Shown: positions 8,992 to 18,460, numbered from the stretch's first letter. The stretch is 64,000 nucleotides of DNA from Rhizorhabdus sp049889055 (GCF_049889055.1 NZ_JBLTWO010000001.1:620001-684000), one strand, 5' to 3'. Made by a program: numbers and translations. The notes: a model not told the origin generated them from the letters alone.

Positions 8992-9405
8992 ATGTCGGAC
9001 AATAACGGTCTTTCTGAAACTCTGATCGCACTGACGGCGGACATCGTTTCGGCGCATGTCAGCAATAACAGCGTCGCCGTTTCGGACCTGCCCCTGCTGA
9101 TCCAGAACGTCCACAACGCGCTCGCGGGTCTGGGCGAAGAAATCGTCGAGCCCGAGATCAAGCAGGAGCCTGCGGTCTCGATCCGTTCGTCGATCAAGCC
9201 CGACTATATCGTCTGCCTGGAAGACGGTAAGAAGCTCAAGATGCTCAAGCGCCACCTGATGACGCATTATCAGATGACGCCGGAGCAGTACCGCGCCAAG
9301 TGGAACCTGCCCGCCGACTATCCGATGGTCGCGCCGAACTATGCCGAGCAGCGTCGCTCGCTCGCCAAGAAGATCGGCCTGGGCACGAAGCGCCGTTCGC
9401 GCTGA
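8992..9405 (+). CDS. MucR/Ros family transcriptional regulator
   Basis: 137 aa. The C-terminal half holds the prokaryotic zinc-finger region of the Ros/MucR family: VCLEDGKKLKMLKRHLMTHY followed by MTPEQYRAKWNLPADYPM. The second cysteine of the classical Ros finger is Asp here (CLED instead of CLEC), as in MucR-type members. MucR proteins silence or activate EPS, motility and cell-cycle genes in Alphaproteobacteria, so this is a plausible regulator of the two EPS clusters in the window (inference). TGAAGG lies 7-12 nt before the ATG. It stands alone, with a terminator downstream. Confidence 0.9.
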   Translation: MSDNNGLSETLIALTADIVSAHVSNNSVAVSDLPLLIQNVHNALAGLGEEIVEPEIKQEPAVSIRSSIKPDYIVCLEDGKKLKMLKRHLMTHYQMTPEQYRAKWNLPADYPMVAPNYAEQRRSLAKKIGLGTKRRSR

Positions 9406-9425
9406 TCCGTCCGCCGGACTCGATA

Positions 9426-9465
9426 TGGGAGGGCGCCCCATGGGGTCGTCCTCCCATTGTCTTTT
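9426..9465 (+). terminator. Rho-independent terminator after the mucR-like gene
   Basis: TGGGAGG pairs with CCTCCCA around a C/G-rich inner stem containing CCCATGGGG, and TTGTCTTTT follows on the plus strand. It is 20 bp past the stop. Confidence 0.65.
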
Positions 9466-9515
9466 CGGTGACCCGCATCTTGTCTTCGCAACCGCAATAC
9501 GAGTAACAAGGCCGC

Positions 9516-9938
9516 ATGCCTAACAGGATCGACATCGAGCAGCTCTGCGCGGACAAGGGCCTTCGCATCACCGAGCAGCGCCGCGTCATCGCGCGCGTAT
9601 TGTCCGACGCGGAAGACCATCCCGATGTTGAACTGCTGCACCAGCGTGCCGCCACGATCGATCCCGGCATCTCGATCGCCACCGTCTACCGCACGGTCCG
9701 GCTGTTCGAGGATGCGGGCATCCTGGAGCGGCACGATTTCGGCGATGGTCGCGCCCGCTACGAGGCAGCGCCTGAGACGCACCACGACCATCTGATCAAT
9801 GTCGAGACCGGCGAAGTGATCGAGTTCGTCGACCGCGACCTCGAAGAACTGCAGCGCAAGATCGCCGAGAAGCTTGGCTTCCGGCTGGTCGATCACCGGC
9901 TCGAACTTTACGGCGTTTCGGCTCAGCGTCCCAAATAA
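9516..9938 (+). CDS. Fur family metal-dependent transcriptional regulator
   Basis: 140 aa. A winged-helix DNA-binding domain (LRITEQRRVIARVLSDAEDHPDVELLHQ, then ISIATVYRTVRLFEDAGI) is followed by the dimerisation/metal domain with HHDHLI. The CxxC pair of E. coli Fur is absent, as in many alphaproteobacterial Fur/Mur proteins. It senses Fe(II) or Mn(II) and represses uptake genes; which metal cannot be decided from sequence. The next gene, an acyltransferase, starts 3 bp downstream, so the two are probably co-transcribed. Confidence 0.88.
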   Translation: MPNRIDIEQLCADKGLRITEQRRVIARVLSDAEDHPDVELLHQRAATIDPGISIATVYRTVRLFEDAGILERHDFGDGRARYEAAPETHHDHLINVETGEVIEFVDRDLEELQRKIAEKLGFRLVDHRLELYGVSAQRPK

Positions 9939-9940
9939 GC

Positions 9941-10663
9941 ATGGCCAACGGCAGAACGATCGCCCGCGTTTCGACGGGGCTATTCGTCCTGGGTTTCTGC
10001 CTCGCCGGCTATGTCCTGACCTGGCCGGTGCGCAAGCGGATCGGCTGGGCGCGCTTCTTCCTGCAATGGTTCGGCGAAGCGATCGGGCTCGACGTCCATG
10101 TCGAGGGGCGCCCGCTGGGCCATGACGTGCTCTATGTCGCCAACCATCTCAGCTGGCTCGACATAGTGGCGCTGGGCGGCGCCACACGGACCGCCTTCGT
10201 CTCGAAGGACGATGTGCGCGGCTGGCCGCTGGTCGGCATGCTCGCGGCGATCGGGGACACCGTCTTCATCAACCGCGAAAGCCGCCGCACGGCGCATGGC
10301 CAGGTCGACCAGCTCGGCCGCGCGCTGATCGAGCATCGCGCGGTGACCCTGTTCCCCGAGGGCACGACCAACGACGGCGTCACCCTCTTTCCGTTCCGTC
10401 CGGCCCTGTTCGCTTCAGTCGCGCCGTCCCCGCCGGGCGTCCAGGTCCAGCCGGTCGCGATCGACTATGGTCCGGCTGCCCCCGAAATCTGCTGGACGGG
10501 CGACGAAGACCTCGGCCCCAATGCCCGAAAGGTGCTCGCGCGGCGCGGCAGTCTCCGGTGCACCCTGCGCTTCCTTCCGCCGCTCGCCCCGTCGACCGAT
10601 CGCAAGGCGCTCGCCGCCGAGGCGCAGGCCGCGATCATGGCCGCGCTGGCGCCGTCGCCCTAG
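9941..10663 (+). CDS. Lysophospholipid acyltransferase family protein (PlsC-like)
   Basis: 240 aa. An N-terminal membrane segment (LFVLGFCLAGYVLTWPV) precedes the acyltransferase motifs: NHLSWLD (HX4D catalytic block), AAIGDTVFINR (motif II) and LFPEGTTNDG (motif III). It probably makes phosphatidic acid or acylates another lysolipid at the inner membrane. Acyltransferases of this size also include ornithine-lipid OlsA-like enzymes, so the exact acceptor is open. It sits between the fur-like gene and miaB on the same strand. Confidence 0.85.
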   Translation: MANGRTIARVSTGLFVLGFCLAGYVLTWPVRKRIGWARFFLQWFGEAIGLDVHVEGRPLGHDVLYVANHLSWLDIVALGGATRTAFVSKDDVRGWPLVGMLAAIGDTVFINRESRRTAHGQVDQLGRALIEHRAVTLFPEGTTNDGVTLFPFRPALFASVAPSPPGVQVQPVAIDYGPAAPEICWTGDEDLGPNARKVLARRGSLRCTLRFLPPLAPSTDRKALAAEAQAAIMAALAPSP

Positions 10664-10682
10664 TTCCGCTATGGGCGCGGCC

Positions 10683-12038
10683 ATGTCCCGCACACCCCCC
10701 AAGCGCTTCCACGTCAAGTCCTTCGGCTGTCAGATGAACGTCTATGACGGCGCGCGCATGTCCGAATTGCTAGAAGCCGACGGCATGTCCGCGACCGACA
10801 ATCCGGACGAGGCGGACCTGATCGTCCTCAACACCTGCCACATTCGCGAGAAAGCGGCCGAGAAGGTCTATTCGGACATCGGCCGGATCGTGAAGCGGGC
10901 AGCGGGCGACGAGCAGCCGCGCGCAAAGCCGATGATCGCGGTCGCCGGCTGCGTCGCTCAGGCCGAGGGCGGAGAGATTCCCCGCCGCGCACCGGCGGTC
11001 GACATCGTCGTCGGGCCACAAGCCTATCACAATCTGCCCCAGCTGGTCGCCGATGCCGCCGCTGGACGCCGCGCGATCGACACCGACATGCCGGCCAATT
11101 CCAAGTTCGACGCCTTGCCGAAGCGTCGGCGGCAAGGGCCGACATCCTTCCTGACGGTGCAGGAAGGCTGCGACAAATTCTGCACCTATTGCGTCGTACC
11201 CTATACGCGCGGGGCAGAGATCTCGCGGCCATGGACCGCCATCCTCGACGAAGCCAGGGCGCTGGTCGACGCCGGTGCGCGGGAGATCACGCTGCTCGGC
11301 CAGAACGTCAACGCCTGGGCGGGCGAGGACGAGGCGGGCCGTACGCGCGGTCTCGAGGGACTGATCGAAGCGCTCGACACGCTGCCCGGCCTCGCCCGCA
11401 TCCGCTATACCACCAGTCACCCCAACGACATGAGCGACGGCCTGATCGCGGCGCATCGCGACGTGCCCAAGCTGATGCCCTTCCTCCACCTGCCGGTCCA
11501 GGCGGGATCGGACCGCATATTGCGCGCGATGAACCGCAGCCATGACGCCCGCTCCTATCTGGCGCTGATCGAAAAGGTCCGGGCGGCGCGGCCCGACATC
11601 GCCATTTCGGGCGACTTCATCGTCGGCTTCCCAGGCGAGACCGAGGAGGATTTCGAGGCAACGCTGGAAATCGTCCGCGCAGTCGGTCACGCTCAGGCCT
11701 TCAGCTTCAAATATAGTCCTCGCGCCGGCACCCCCGCCGCGACGATGGCCGATCAGATCCCCGCCGAGGTTATGGACGAGCGACTCCAGCGACTGCAGGC
11801 TTTGCTCAACGAGCAGCAACACCAGTTCAACCTCGCCAGCGTCGGCAAGCGCTGCGACGTGCTGCTCGAACGCGACGGCAAGAAGCCGGGGCAGCGGATC
11901 GGCAAGTCGCCCTGGCTCCAGTCGGTGATCGTCGAGGCCGATGCCGCCATCGGCGAAATGGTCACGGTCGACATCGTGTCGGCGGGGCCGAACAGCCTGA
12001 TGGGCGAGCTTGTGGGCCGCGAGCGCGCCGCCGCCTGA
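10683..12038 (+). CDS. miaB: tRNA-2-methylthio-N6-dimethylallyladenosine synthase MiaB
   Basis: 451 aa. The N-terminal UPF0004 domain has its three cluster cysteines in FGCQMN, NTCHIRE and AGCVAQ. The radical-SAM motif is CDKFCTYC (CxxxCxxC), and the C-terminal TRAM domain starts near residue 375 (GKRCDVLLERDG). It methylthiolates i6A37 of UNN-decoding tRNAs. ATG 10683 is favoured because the conserved start RFHVKSFGCQMN lies 7 residues in; ATG 10671 is in frame too. It opens the common miaB-phoH-ybeY-corC run. Confidence 0.95.
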   Translation: MSRTPPKRFHVKSFGCQMNVYDGARMSELLEADGMSATDNPDEADLIVLNTCHIREKAAEKVYSDIGRIVKRAAGDEQPRAKPMIAVAGCVAQAEGGEIPRRAPAVDIVVGPQAYHNLPQLVADAAAGRRAIDTDMPANSKFDALPKRRRQGPTSFLTVQEGCDKFCTYCVVPYTRGAEISRPWTAILDEARALVDAGAREITLLGQNVNAWAGEDEAGRTRGLEGLIEALDTLPGLARIRYTTSHPNDMSDGLIAAHRDVPKLMPFLHLPVQAGSDRILRAMNRSHDARSYLALIEKVRAARPDIAISGDFIVGFPGETEEDFEATLEIVRAVGHAQAFSFKYSPRAGTPAATMADQIPAEVMDERLQRLQALLNEQQHQFNLASVGKRCDVLLERDGKKPGQRIGKSPWLQSVIVEADAAIGEMVTVDIVSAGPNSLMGELVGRERAAA

Positions 12039-12207
12039 GGCTCCGGCAGAAAGGCGCGCGCCGCCGCAACATAAAAGCCACATCTGCGGTGGATAAGTCG
12101 GGTGGTCCGCCGCTTTACCCCTTCGCACGGGTCCAAATGCGCGTAGGATCGTTGTCACCGGGCGATCACCGTCCGAGTGATCAGAGGAAAGGAACACACC
12201 GCCTCTT

Positions 12208-13206
12208 ATGTCGCGCAAGCCAGTCCCCGCGCAGGCCGGAGATCGCGCCCGGCTCGAGATCATTTTCGACAAGCCCCAATTGCTCGGACGATTGTTCGGC
12301 GAGTTCGACCAGAACCTGGTGGCGATCGAGAACCGGCTAGGGGTCTATATAGCAGCGAGGGGGAACAAGCTGCAGATCGAAGGGGAGGCCGAGGCCGCCG
12401 GACGCGCCCGTGAGGTGCTGACCGGCCTCTACAACCGGATCGTGCAGGGGCAGGACATCGACAGCGGCGCCGTCGAGGCGGTGATCGCGATGTCTGCCGA
12501 ACCGACACTCGACGGGATCATCCGCAACGACGTGTCCGATCCGCCCAAGGTGATGATCCGGACACGCAAGAAGACGATCGTCCCCCGCTCGGCGACGCAG
12601 ATTCGCTATATGGAAGCGCTCAACCGCTCCGACATCATCTTCGCGCTGGGACCGGCAGGCACCGGCAAGACCTATCTGGCCGTGGCCCAAGCGGTCCAGC
12701 AGCTGATCCAGGGCACGGTTGATCGGCTGATCCTCTCGCGCCCTGCGGTCGAAGCGGGCGAGCGACTGGGCTTCCTCCCGGGCGACATGAAGGAGAAGGT
12801 CGACCCCTATCTCCGCCCGCTCTACGACGCGCTCTACGACATGCTGCCGACCGAGCAGGTCGAACGGCGCATCGCCTCGGGCGAGATCGAGATCGCGCCG
12901 ATCGCGTTCATGCGCGGCCGGACGCTCTCCGATGCCTTCGTCATCCTCGACGAGGCGCAGAACACGACACCCGCGCAGATGAAGATGTTCCTGACCCGTT
13001 TCGGGCAGAACAGCCGGATGGTGGTGTGCGGCGATCCCCGGCAGATCGACCTTCCCGACATCGGCAAGTCGGGCCTCGCCGATGCGGTCGGCCGTCTCGA
13101 AGGGGTCGACGGCATCGCCACGATCCGCTTCGGCGCCGCCGATGTCGTCCGGCACCCGATCGTCGGTCGGATCGTCGAGGCCTATGAAGGACCCGACGCC
13201 GCATGA
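12208..13206 (+). CDS. phoH: PhoH family ATPase
   Basis: 332 aa. The N-terminal region resembles the KH-like start of PhoL/YbeZ. The ATPase core has GPAGTGKTYLAVA (Walker A) near residue 148 and AFVILDEAQNTTPAQM (Walker B) near 245. It is associated with the YbeY RNase in rRNA and stress-linked RNA metabolism. AGGAAAGGA precedes the ATG, and the stop overlaps the ybeY ATG by 4 bp, which supports a functional pair. Confidence 0.93.
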   Translation: MSRKPVPAQAGDRARLEIIFDKPQLLGRLFGEFDQNLVAIENRLGVYIAARGNKLQIEGEAEAAGRAREVLTGLYNRIVQGQDIDSGAVEAVIAMSAEPTLDGIIRNDVSDPPKVMIRTRKKTIVPRSATQIRYMEALNRSDIIFALGPAGTGKTYLAVAQAVQQLIQGTVDRLILSRPAVEAGERLGFLPGDMKEKVDPYLRPLYDALYDMLPTEQVERRIASGEIEIAPIAFMRGRTLSDAFVILDEAQNTTPAQMKMFLTRFGQNSRMVVCGDPRQIDLPDIGKSGLADAVGRLEGVDGIATIRFGAADVVRHPIVGRIVEAYEGPDAA

Positions 13207-13712
13207 TCGACGTTGCCGTGCAGGCGGAAGACTGTTGGGACGACGGCACCGACTGGGAGGCTCTGGCGATCGAGGCCGTCACTGCGGCGCTCTCGATCTC
13301 GCCGCATGCGGGCTTGCTCAATGCCTCCTTCACCGCCGAAATCTCGGTGCGCCTGGCCGATGATGACGAGGTCCATGCGCTCAACCGGCAATATCGGCAG
13401 AAGGACAAGCCGACCAACGTGCTGAGCTTCCCGATGGTCCAGCCCGACCTGATCGAGACGCTCGACAATAGCGACGACGGCGAAGTCCTGCTCGGCGACA
13501 TCATCCTCGCGCACGGGGTCTGCGTGCGCGAGGCGGCCGAGAAGGGCGTGTCGGCGAGCGAGCATGCCACGCATCTGATCGTTCACGGCACCCTCCACCT
13601 TCTGGGCTATGACCATCTGGAGGATGACGAGGCCGAGGCGATGGAAGATCTTGAGCGGGTCGCGCTGGCCAGGCTCGATATCGCCGATCCCTATCTGATC
13701 CGCGAGGACTGA
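13203..13712 (+). CDS. ybeY: Endoribonuclease YbeY (16S rRNA 3'-end maturation)
   Basis: 169 aa. The zinc motif HGTLHLLGYDH (HGxLHLxGYDH) at about residues 125-135 and the upstream NVLSFP block identify the family. It acts in 16S rRNA 3' processing and ribosome quality control. It is translationally coupled to phoH. Confidence 0.95.
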   Translation: MIDVAVQAEDCWDDGTDWEALAIEAVTAALSISPHAGLLNASFTAEISVRLADDDEVHALNRQYRQKDKPTNVLSFPMVQPDLIETLDNSDDGEVLLGDIILAHGVCVREAAEKGVSASEHATHLIVHGTLHLLGYDHLEDDEAEAMEDLERVALARLDIADPYLIRED

Positions 13713-13836
13713 ACGGCAGAGCACCGGTGGCCGCTTCGGCAGTGCCTTCGGTTATCAATCCGCGCTCGCGGGGATTGCGCGCACGCACCTATTTCGGTTA
13801 GCGACTGAGGCCTTCGGAGCGGCACAAAGAAAGACG

Positions 13837-14733
13837 ATGCCAGACGACAGTAGTAGCAGCGCCGCAGACAGCGGCGGACGATGGTGGCGCGGGCTCCGCG
13901 CGCTCTTTGCGCCAGAGCAGGAGCCGAGCCTGCGCGACCAGATCGAGGAAGTCATCGAGGAGCATGCCGGCGACGGCGGCGAGGACGATGACGACCTCTC
14001 CCATGCGGAGCGCGAGATGCTCCGCAACATTCTGCACTTCGGCGAACGGACGGTAGGCGATATCGGCGTGCCGCGCGGCGACATCATCGCAGTGCCCGAG
14101 ACGATCGGCTTCGACGAGCTGGTGGCGCGCTTCGCGGAGGCCGAACATAGCCGTCTGCCCGTCTATGGCGAAGATCTCGATCATGTGATCGGCATGGTCC
14201 ATGTGAAGGACGTCTTCCGGATCGTCGCCACCGGTGCGCCGCGACCGGACTCGATCGCCGGCCTCATCCGCCAGCCGCGCTACGTGCCCTCGTCGATGCG
14301 GATCATCGATCTGCTCGCCGAGATGCGCGAAACCCGCACCCATCTTGCGATCGTACTGAATGAATATAGCGGCACCGACGGCCTCGTCACGATCGAGGAC
14401 CTGGTCGAGGAAATCGTCGGCGATATCGAGGACGAGCATGACGAGAAGGAAGAGGATCTACTGATCCCGCTCGGCGATGCGATCTGGTCGGCCGATGCCC
14501 GGGCGGAACTCGAAGACGTCGCACGGCTGATCGATCCGAGGCTTGCCGACATCGACGACGATGTCGAGACGCTCGGCGGCCTCGCATCGTCGCTGGCCGG
14601 CCATGTCCCCCAACCGGGCGAGATATTGGAACATCCGAGCGGCTGGCGGCTCGAAATCGCCGACGCGGACGAGCGCCGTGTAAAGAAGCTGCTGCTCCAT
14701 CCGCCGCTCCCGGAAGCCGCCGAACTGGATTGA
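13837..14733 (+). CDS. corC: CBS-domain protein of the CorC/HlyC family
   Basis: 298 aa, no membrane segments. An acidic linker (EEHAGDGGEDDDDLSHAE) precedes two CBS domains (the first from about residue 65, with VGDIGVPRGDIIAV and HSRLPVYGED) and a C-terminal CorC_HlyC domain (LGGLASSLAGHVPQPGEIL). The family is linked to magnesium/cobalt efflux and sits next to phoH and ybeY in many proteobacteria. The apolipoprotein N-acyltransferase gene (lnt) that often follows corC is not here. Confidence 0.9.
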   Translation: MPDDSSSSAADSGGRWWRGLRALFAPEQEPSLRDQIEEVIEEHAGDGGEDDDDLSHAEREMLRNILHFGERTVGDIGVPRGDIIAVPETIGFDELVARFAEAEHSRLPVYGEDLDHVIGMVHVKDVFRIVATGAPRPDSIAGLIRQPRYVPSSMRIIDLLAEMRETRTHLAIVLNEYSGTDGLVTIEDLVEEIVGDIEDEHDEKEEDLLIPLGDAIWSADARAELEDVARLIDPRLADIDDDVETLGGLASSLAGHVPQPGEILEHPSGWRLEIADADERRVKKLLLHPPLPEAAELD

Positions 14734-14800
14734 GGCGCGCAGGCGCGACCTTTTGCCCTGACATGCGTTGAGGATACGGAACGATCTCCGGAGAGGCCCG

Positions 14801-16159
14801 ATGACGACGAAGAAGAAAATCCTGCTGTCCCTGCCCCTCGTCGCGCTCATTGCCGCAGGAGTGGGCTTCTACGTCATGGCGACCGCCGAAAGCGCTACGG
14901 TCGACTTCGCGGCAGTGGTCGGGACGAAGCCGAAGCTCGTCGATCCCAAGGAGCAGATGATCCCGACGGTCGCAGTGGCGAAGGCCGTAGGCTGGAAGAC
15001 GGGCGAGACCCCGACTGCCGCTGCAGGACTCTCGGTCGCGCCCTTTGCCGAAGGCCTGGACCATCCGCGCTGGATTTATGTCCTGCCCAATGGCGACGTG
15101 CTGGTCAGCGAGAGCAATTCGCCGCCGCGCGACAAGGACAATGGCGGTGGCGGGGTCACCGGCTTCGTGATGAACCGGATGATGGCGCGCGCGGGAGCCG
15201 GCGTGCCCTCACCCAACCGCATCATTCTGCTCCGCGACGCCGATGGCGACGGAAAGGCCGAAGTCAAGACGGTCCTGATCTCCGGCCTCAACTCCCCCAG
15301 CGGCATGGCCTGGGCCGACGGCCAGCTCTACATCGGCAACACCGACGCGCTGGTCCGCGTGCCTTTCCAGCCTGGCCAGACGAAGATCGACGCAAAGCCG
15401 GTTATCGTTGCCAAGCTGCCCGGCGGCTATAACCACTGGGCCCGCAACCTGCTGCTCGCGCCCGACAACAAGTCGATCTACGTCGCGGTCGGCTCGGCAT
15501 CGAACATCGGTGAGCGCGGCATGGAGCTGGAGCAGAAGCGCGCCGCGATCCTGCAGATCGAACTGCCCTCGGGCAAGGACCGCATCTTCGCTTATGGCCT
15601 GCGCAATCCCAACGGCCTCGCCTTCGAGCCGACCACGGGCGACCTTTGGACGACGGTCAACGAGCGCGACATGATCGGCTCCGATCTGGTCCCCGACTAT
15701 ATGACCGAGGTCCAGCTGGGCGGTTTCTATGGCTGGCCCTGGTATTATTGGGGCGGCTATATCGACAAGCGCGTGCCCGAACCGGAGCAGGACCTGCAAT
15801 CCTACGTCATCCGACCCGATTATGCGCTGGGGCCGCATGTCGCCGCCCTCGGCATGACTTTCGCCAAGGATGCAATACTGGGCCCGGACTATGCCAGCGG
15901 CGCCTTCGTCGCCGAACATGGGTCGTGGAACCGGCGTCCGCGCTCGGGCTACAAGCTGGTCTATGTCCCCTTCGCGCAGGGTAAGCCGATGGGCAAGCCG
16001 CGCGATGTGCTGACCGGATTCCTATCACCGTCGGAAGAGGCGCGTGGACGTCCCGTCGCAGTGGCGGTCGGCAAGCGAGGCGGGTTGCTGGTCACCGACG
16101 ATGTCGGAGGCAAAGTGTGGCGGGTAACGGCCAAAGGACCGATAACTCCGGCCAAATGA
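14801..16159 (+). CDS. Sorbosone dehydrogenase-like beta-propeller protein
   Basis: 452 aa. The N-terminus has a KKK cluster and one hydrophobic helix (ILLSLPLVALIAAGVGFYVM), giving a membrane anchor or signal with the rest periplasmic. The propeller carries FAEGLDHPRWIYVLPNGDVLVSE-type segments, AYGLRNPNGLAFEP, GGFYGWPWYYWGGYID and FVAEHGSWNRRP, which are hallmarks of the PQQ-dependent L-sorbosone/glucose dehydrogenase (GDH-2-like) superfamily. The substrate is unknown and PQQ dependence is inferred from the family. ATG 14801 is chosen because GGAGAGG lies just upstream; an in-frame ATG at 14768 would disrupt the signal. Confidence 0.82.
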   Translation: MTTKKKILLSLPLVALIAAGVGFYVMATAESATVDFAAVVGTKPKLVDPKEQMIPTVAVAKAVGWKTGETPTAAAGLSVAPFAEGLDHPRWIYVLPNGDVLVSESNSPPRDKDNGGGGVTGFVMNRMMARAGAGVPSPNRIILLRDADGDGKAEVKTVLISGLNSPSGMAWADGQLYIGNTDALVRVPFQPGQTKIDAKPVIVAKLPGGYNHWARNLLLAPDNKSIYVAVGSASNIGERGMELEQKRAAILQIELPSGKDRIFAYGLRNPNGLAFEPTTGDLWTTVNERDMIGSDLVPDYMTEVQLGGFYGWPWYYWGGYIDKRVPEPEQDLQSYVIRPDYALGPHVAALGMTFAKDAILGPDYASGAFVAEHGSWNRRPRSGYKLVYVPFAQGKPMGKPRDVLTGFLSPSEEARGRPVAVAVGKRGGLLVTDDVGGKVWRVTAKGPITPAK

Positions 16160-16204
16160 GCTATCGAAGCGGTGGCGCGCCTGTGAGCCGCCGCTACGAC
16201 CGCT

Positions 16205-16999
16205 TCAGATCAGCTGGCTGAGCTTGGAGGGTGCCGAGAACGCCTCGGCCTGTTCGACCGGGTGCGGGGCATCGAAACGGGTCCATCCGCCGGCGGACAG
16301 CCGCTCCAGTGGCTGGAAACGGGTCTTGTACTGCATCCGCGGCGATCCCTCGACCCAATAGCCGAGATAGACATAAGGCAGACCGGCTTCGACGGCCCGG
16401 CGAATATGGTCGAGGATGATGTAGGTGCCCAGACCGGGGCGCTGCACATCTTCGGTCTCGAAGAAGCTGTAGACCATCGACAGACCATCGGCTTGCACGT
16501 CGGTCAGACAGGCACCGACCAGACGGCCGGGGCGGCCGTCGACCCCAGGCTCGCGATATTCGATGACATTGGTCTTGACCGGGGTCTGCTCGACCATGTC
16601 GGCGAAGTCGAGCTCGTCCATCTGGGCCATGCCGCCGCCGGGGTGGCGCGCCTTCAGATAGCCGCGCAGCAGTGCGAACTGTTCCTCGGTCGTCCAGGGC
16701 TTGCACTGGCTGACTTCGAGGTCGGCATGGCGACGCATCAGCTTGCGCTGGCTCGCATTGGGCTTGAACTGGTCAGCGACAACGCGGACCGACACGCAGG
16801 CCTGGCAGTCGACGCAGGTCGGCCGATAGGCGACGCCCTGGCTCCGCCGGAAGCCGATGCGCCCCAGCGCGTCGTTGAGATCTGCGGCGTTCGGGCCCGA
16901 CAATTCGGTGAACACCTTCCGCTCGGTACGGCCCGGCAGATAGGGGCAAGGTCCCGGCGTGGTCACGAAGAAGCGGGGGAAGCGAAACTGCGCCGTCAT
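16205..16999 (-). CDS. bpt: Arginyltransferase (bacterial leucyl/arginyl-tRNA-protein transferase, Bpt)
   Basis: 264 aa. The ATE_N domain has CPYLPGRTERKVFTEL and the cysteine pair CVDCQACVSVRV; the C-terminal ATE domain has YVYLGYWVEGSPRMQYKTRF. These are the bacterial homologue of eukaryotic Ate1, which adds Leu or Arg to N-terminal residues to mark proteins for ClpS/ClpAP. The N-terminal cysteines are expected to bind metal or an Fe-S cluster in this family. Transcription is convergent with the propeller gene. Confidence 0.93.
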   Translation of the reverse strand: MTAQFRFPRFFVTTPGPCPYLPGRTERKVFTELSGPNAADLNDALGRIGFRRSQGVAYRPTCVDCQACVSVRVVADQFKPNASQRKLMRRHADLEVSQCKPWTTEEQFALLRGYLKARHPGGGMAQMDELDFADMVEQTPVKTNVIEYREPGVDGRPGRLVGACLTDVQADGLSMVYSFFETEDVQRPGLGTYIILDHIRRAVEAGLPYVYLGYWVEGSPRMQYKTRFQPLERLSAGGWTRFDAPHPVEQAEAFSAPSKLSQLI

Positions 17000-17135
17000 G
17001 TCGAAAGCTTGCCCCCTGTCAGATCCTGCCCCTCGATCGAATCGGACTATGCCTACGCATGAACGTCATGAAAAGAGCATTAACCTCGATTTTTTCGTCG
17101 ATTTTGACCATCATCTCCGCCGAAAGGCGAACGGC

Positions 17136-18401
17136 TCAGGCCGCCTCGATCGGCGTCACCTCATAGCTTTCCTTGCGGAGCGCCTGCAGCAGACGGTCGA
17201 GATGCTGGGCGTCGCGCGTCTCGCATTCGATGTCCGCGATCAGGCCCTTGGCCGGCAGCGTCGTGAAGACGCGCTGGTGGTAGACCTCGACGATGTTGAC
17301 CTGCTGTTCATCGAACACGCGGGCGACATGAAACAAGGCGCCGGGCCGGTCCTGCAGGCGGATGCGCAGCCGCGCGAGGCGTCCCGACCGCGCGAGATCG
17401 CGCAACAGGACGTTGGCGAGCAGCCGCGTATCGATATTGCCGCCGCAGAGGATGATGCCGACATTGCGGCCCCGGAAGCGCTCGGGATGGGCGAGCAGCG
17501 CGGCAAGGCCTGCCGCACCAGCGCCCTCGACCACCGTCTTCTCGATCTGGAGCAGCATCGATACCGAGGTCTCCAGATCGCGCTCGGCCACCAGCACGAT
17601 GTCGTCGACCAGCGCCTTGACGATCCGGGCGGTCAGCGCGCCCGGCTGCTTGACCGCGATACCCTCGGCCAGTGTGTCGCCTTCGCATGGGAGGGTCACG
17701 CCTTTGATTTTAGCGTACATCGACGGGTAGAGCTCGGCCTGGACACCCACCACCTGGATGGGGCGCCCGGTGGCGCGTGCGACGACCGCCGCGCCGGAGA
17801 TCAGCCCGCCGCCGCCGATCGGCACGATGAGCGTATCGATCTCGGGCGCATCTTCGAGCATCTCGAGCGTGACGGTGCCCTGCCCCGCGATGACGTCGGC
17901 ATCGTCGAACGGATGGACGAAGGTCAGCCCTTCCTGCTCGGCCAGCGTGCAGGCGGCGGCATAGGCATCGTCGAACCGCTCGCCCGACAGGATCACCCGC
18001 GCGCCATGGCCTTCGGTCTGCTGGACCTTCACCGTCGGCGTCGGCTTGGGCATGACGATCGTGACGGGGATGCCGAGGCGCGCGCCGTGATAGGCGAGGC
18101 CCTGGGCGTGGTTTCCGGCCGACGCCGCGATCACGCCGCGCTGGCGCTGTTCCTGGTTGAGCAGGCTGAGCTTGTTGAGCGCGCCGCGCTCCTTATAGGC
18201 GGCAGTGAACTGCAGATTCTCGAACTTCAGCCAGACATTGGCGCCGGTAATCCGGCTGAGCGTGCGGCTGTGCATGATCGGCGTCCGCACGATCGAGGGC
18301 GCGATGCGCGCATGGGCTGCGCGGACATCATCGACTGTGACGGAGACGCCGTGCTCGGCGCTGCTGCTGTTCTGCAAGGTAACCATGGTGTCGGCGCCCA
18401 T
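17136..18401 (-). CDS. ilvA: Threonine ammonia-lyase
   Basis: 421 aa. A PLP fold-type II enzyme: the Schiff-base lysine lies in AAYKERGALNKL (about residue 70), SAGNHAQG is the phosphate/substrate loop, and GGGGLISG binds PLP phosphate. A single C-terminal ACT-like domain (from about residue 335, IRLQDRPGALFHVARVFDEQ) matches the shorter regulated class. It converts threonine to 2-oxobutanoate for isoleucine synthesis or catabolism. In-frame starts are 18401 and 18386; both precede the conserved VDDVRAAHARI block. Confidence 0.9.
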   Translation of the reverse strand: MGADTMVTLQNSSSAEHGVSVTVDDVRAAHARIAPSIVRTPIMHSRTLSRITGANVWLKFENLQFTAAYKERGALNKLSLLNQEQRQRGVIAASAGNHAQGLAYHGARLGIPVTIVMPKPTPTVKVQQTEGHGARVILSGERFDDAYAAACTLAEQEGLTFVHPFDDADVIAGQGTVTLEMLEDAPEIDTLIVPIGGGGLISGAAVVARATGRPIQVVGVQAELYPSMYAKIKGVTLPCEGDTLAEGIAVKQPGALTARIVKALVDDIVLVAERDLETSVSMLLQIEKTVVEGAGAAGLAALLAHPERFRGRNVGIILCGGNIDTRLLANVLLRDLARSGRLARLRIRLQDRPGALFHVARVFDEQQVNIVEVYHQRVFTTLPAKGLIADIECETRDAQHLDRLLQALRKESYEVTPIEAA

Positions 18402-18460
18402 AGACGATTGCGCAGCAGACTCCTAGCGCGGGCTCCGATTCCGCCTTATGCGGTGCATCC

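Noticed and set aside
10770..12272. A 500-codon open frame opposite miaB
   Set aside because: Shadow of miaB; no recognisable domain.
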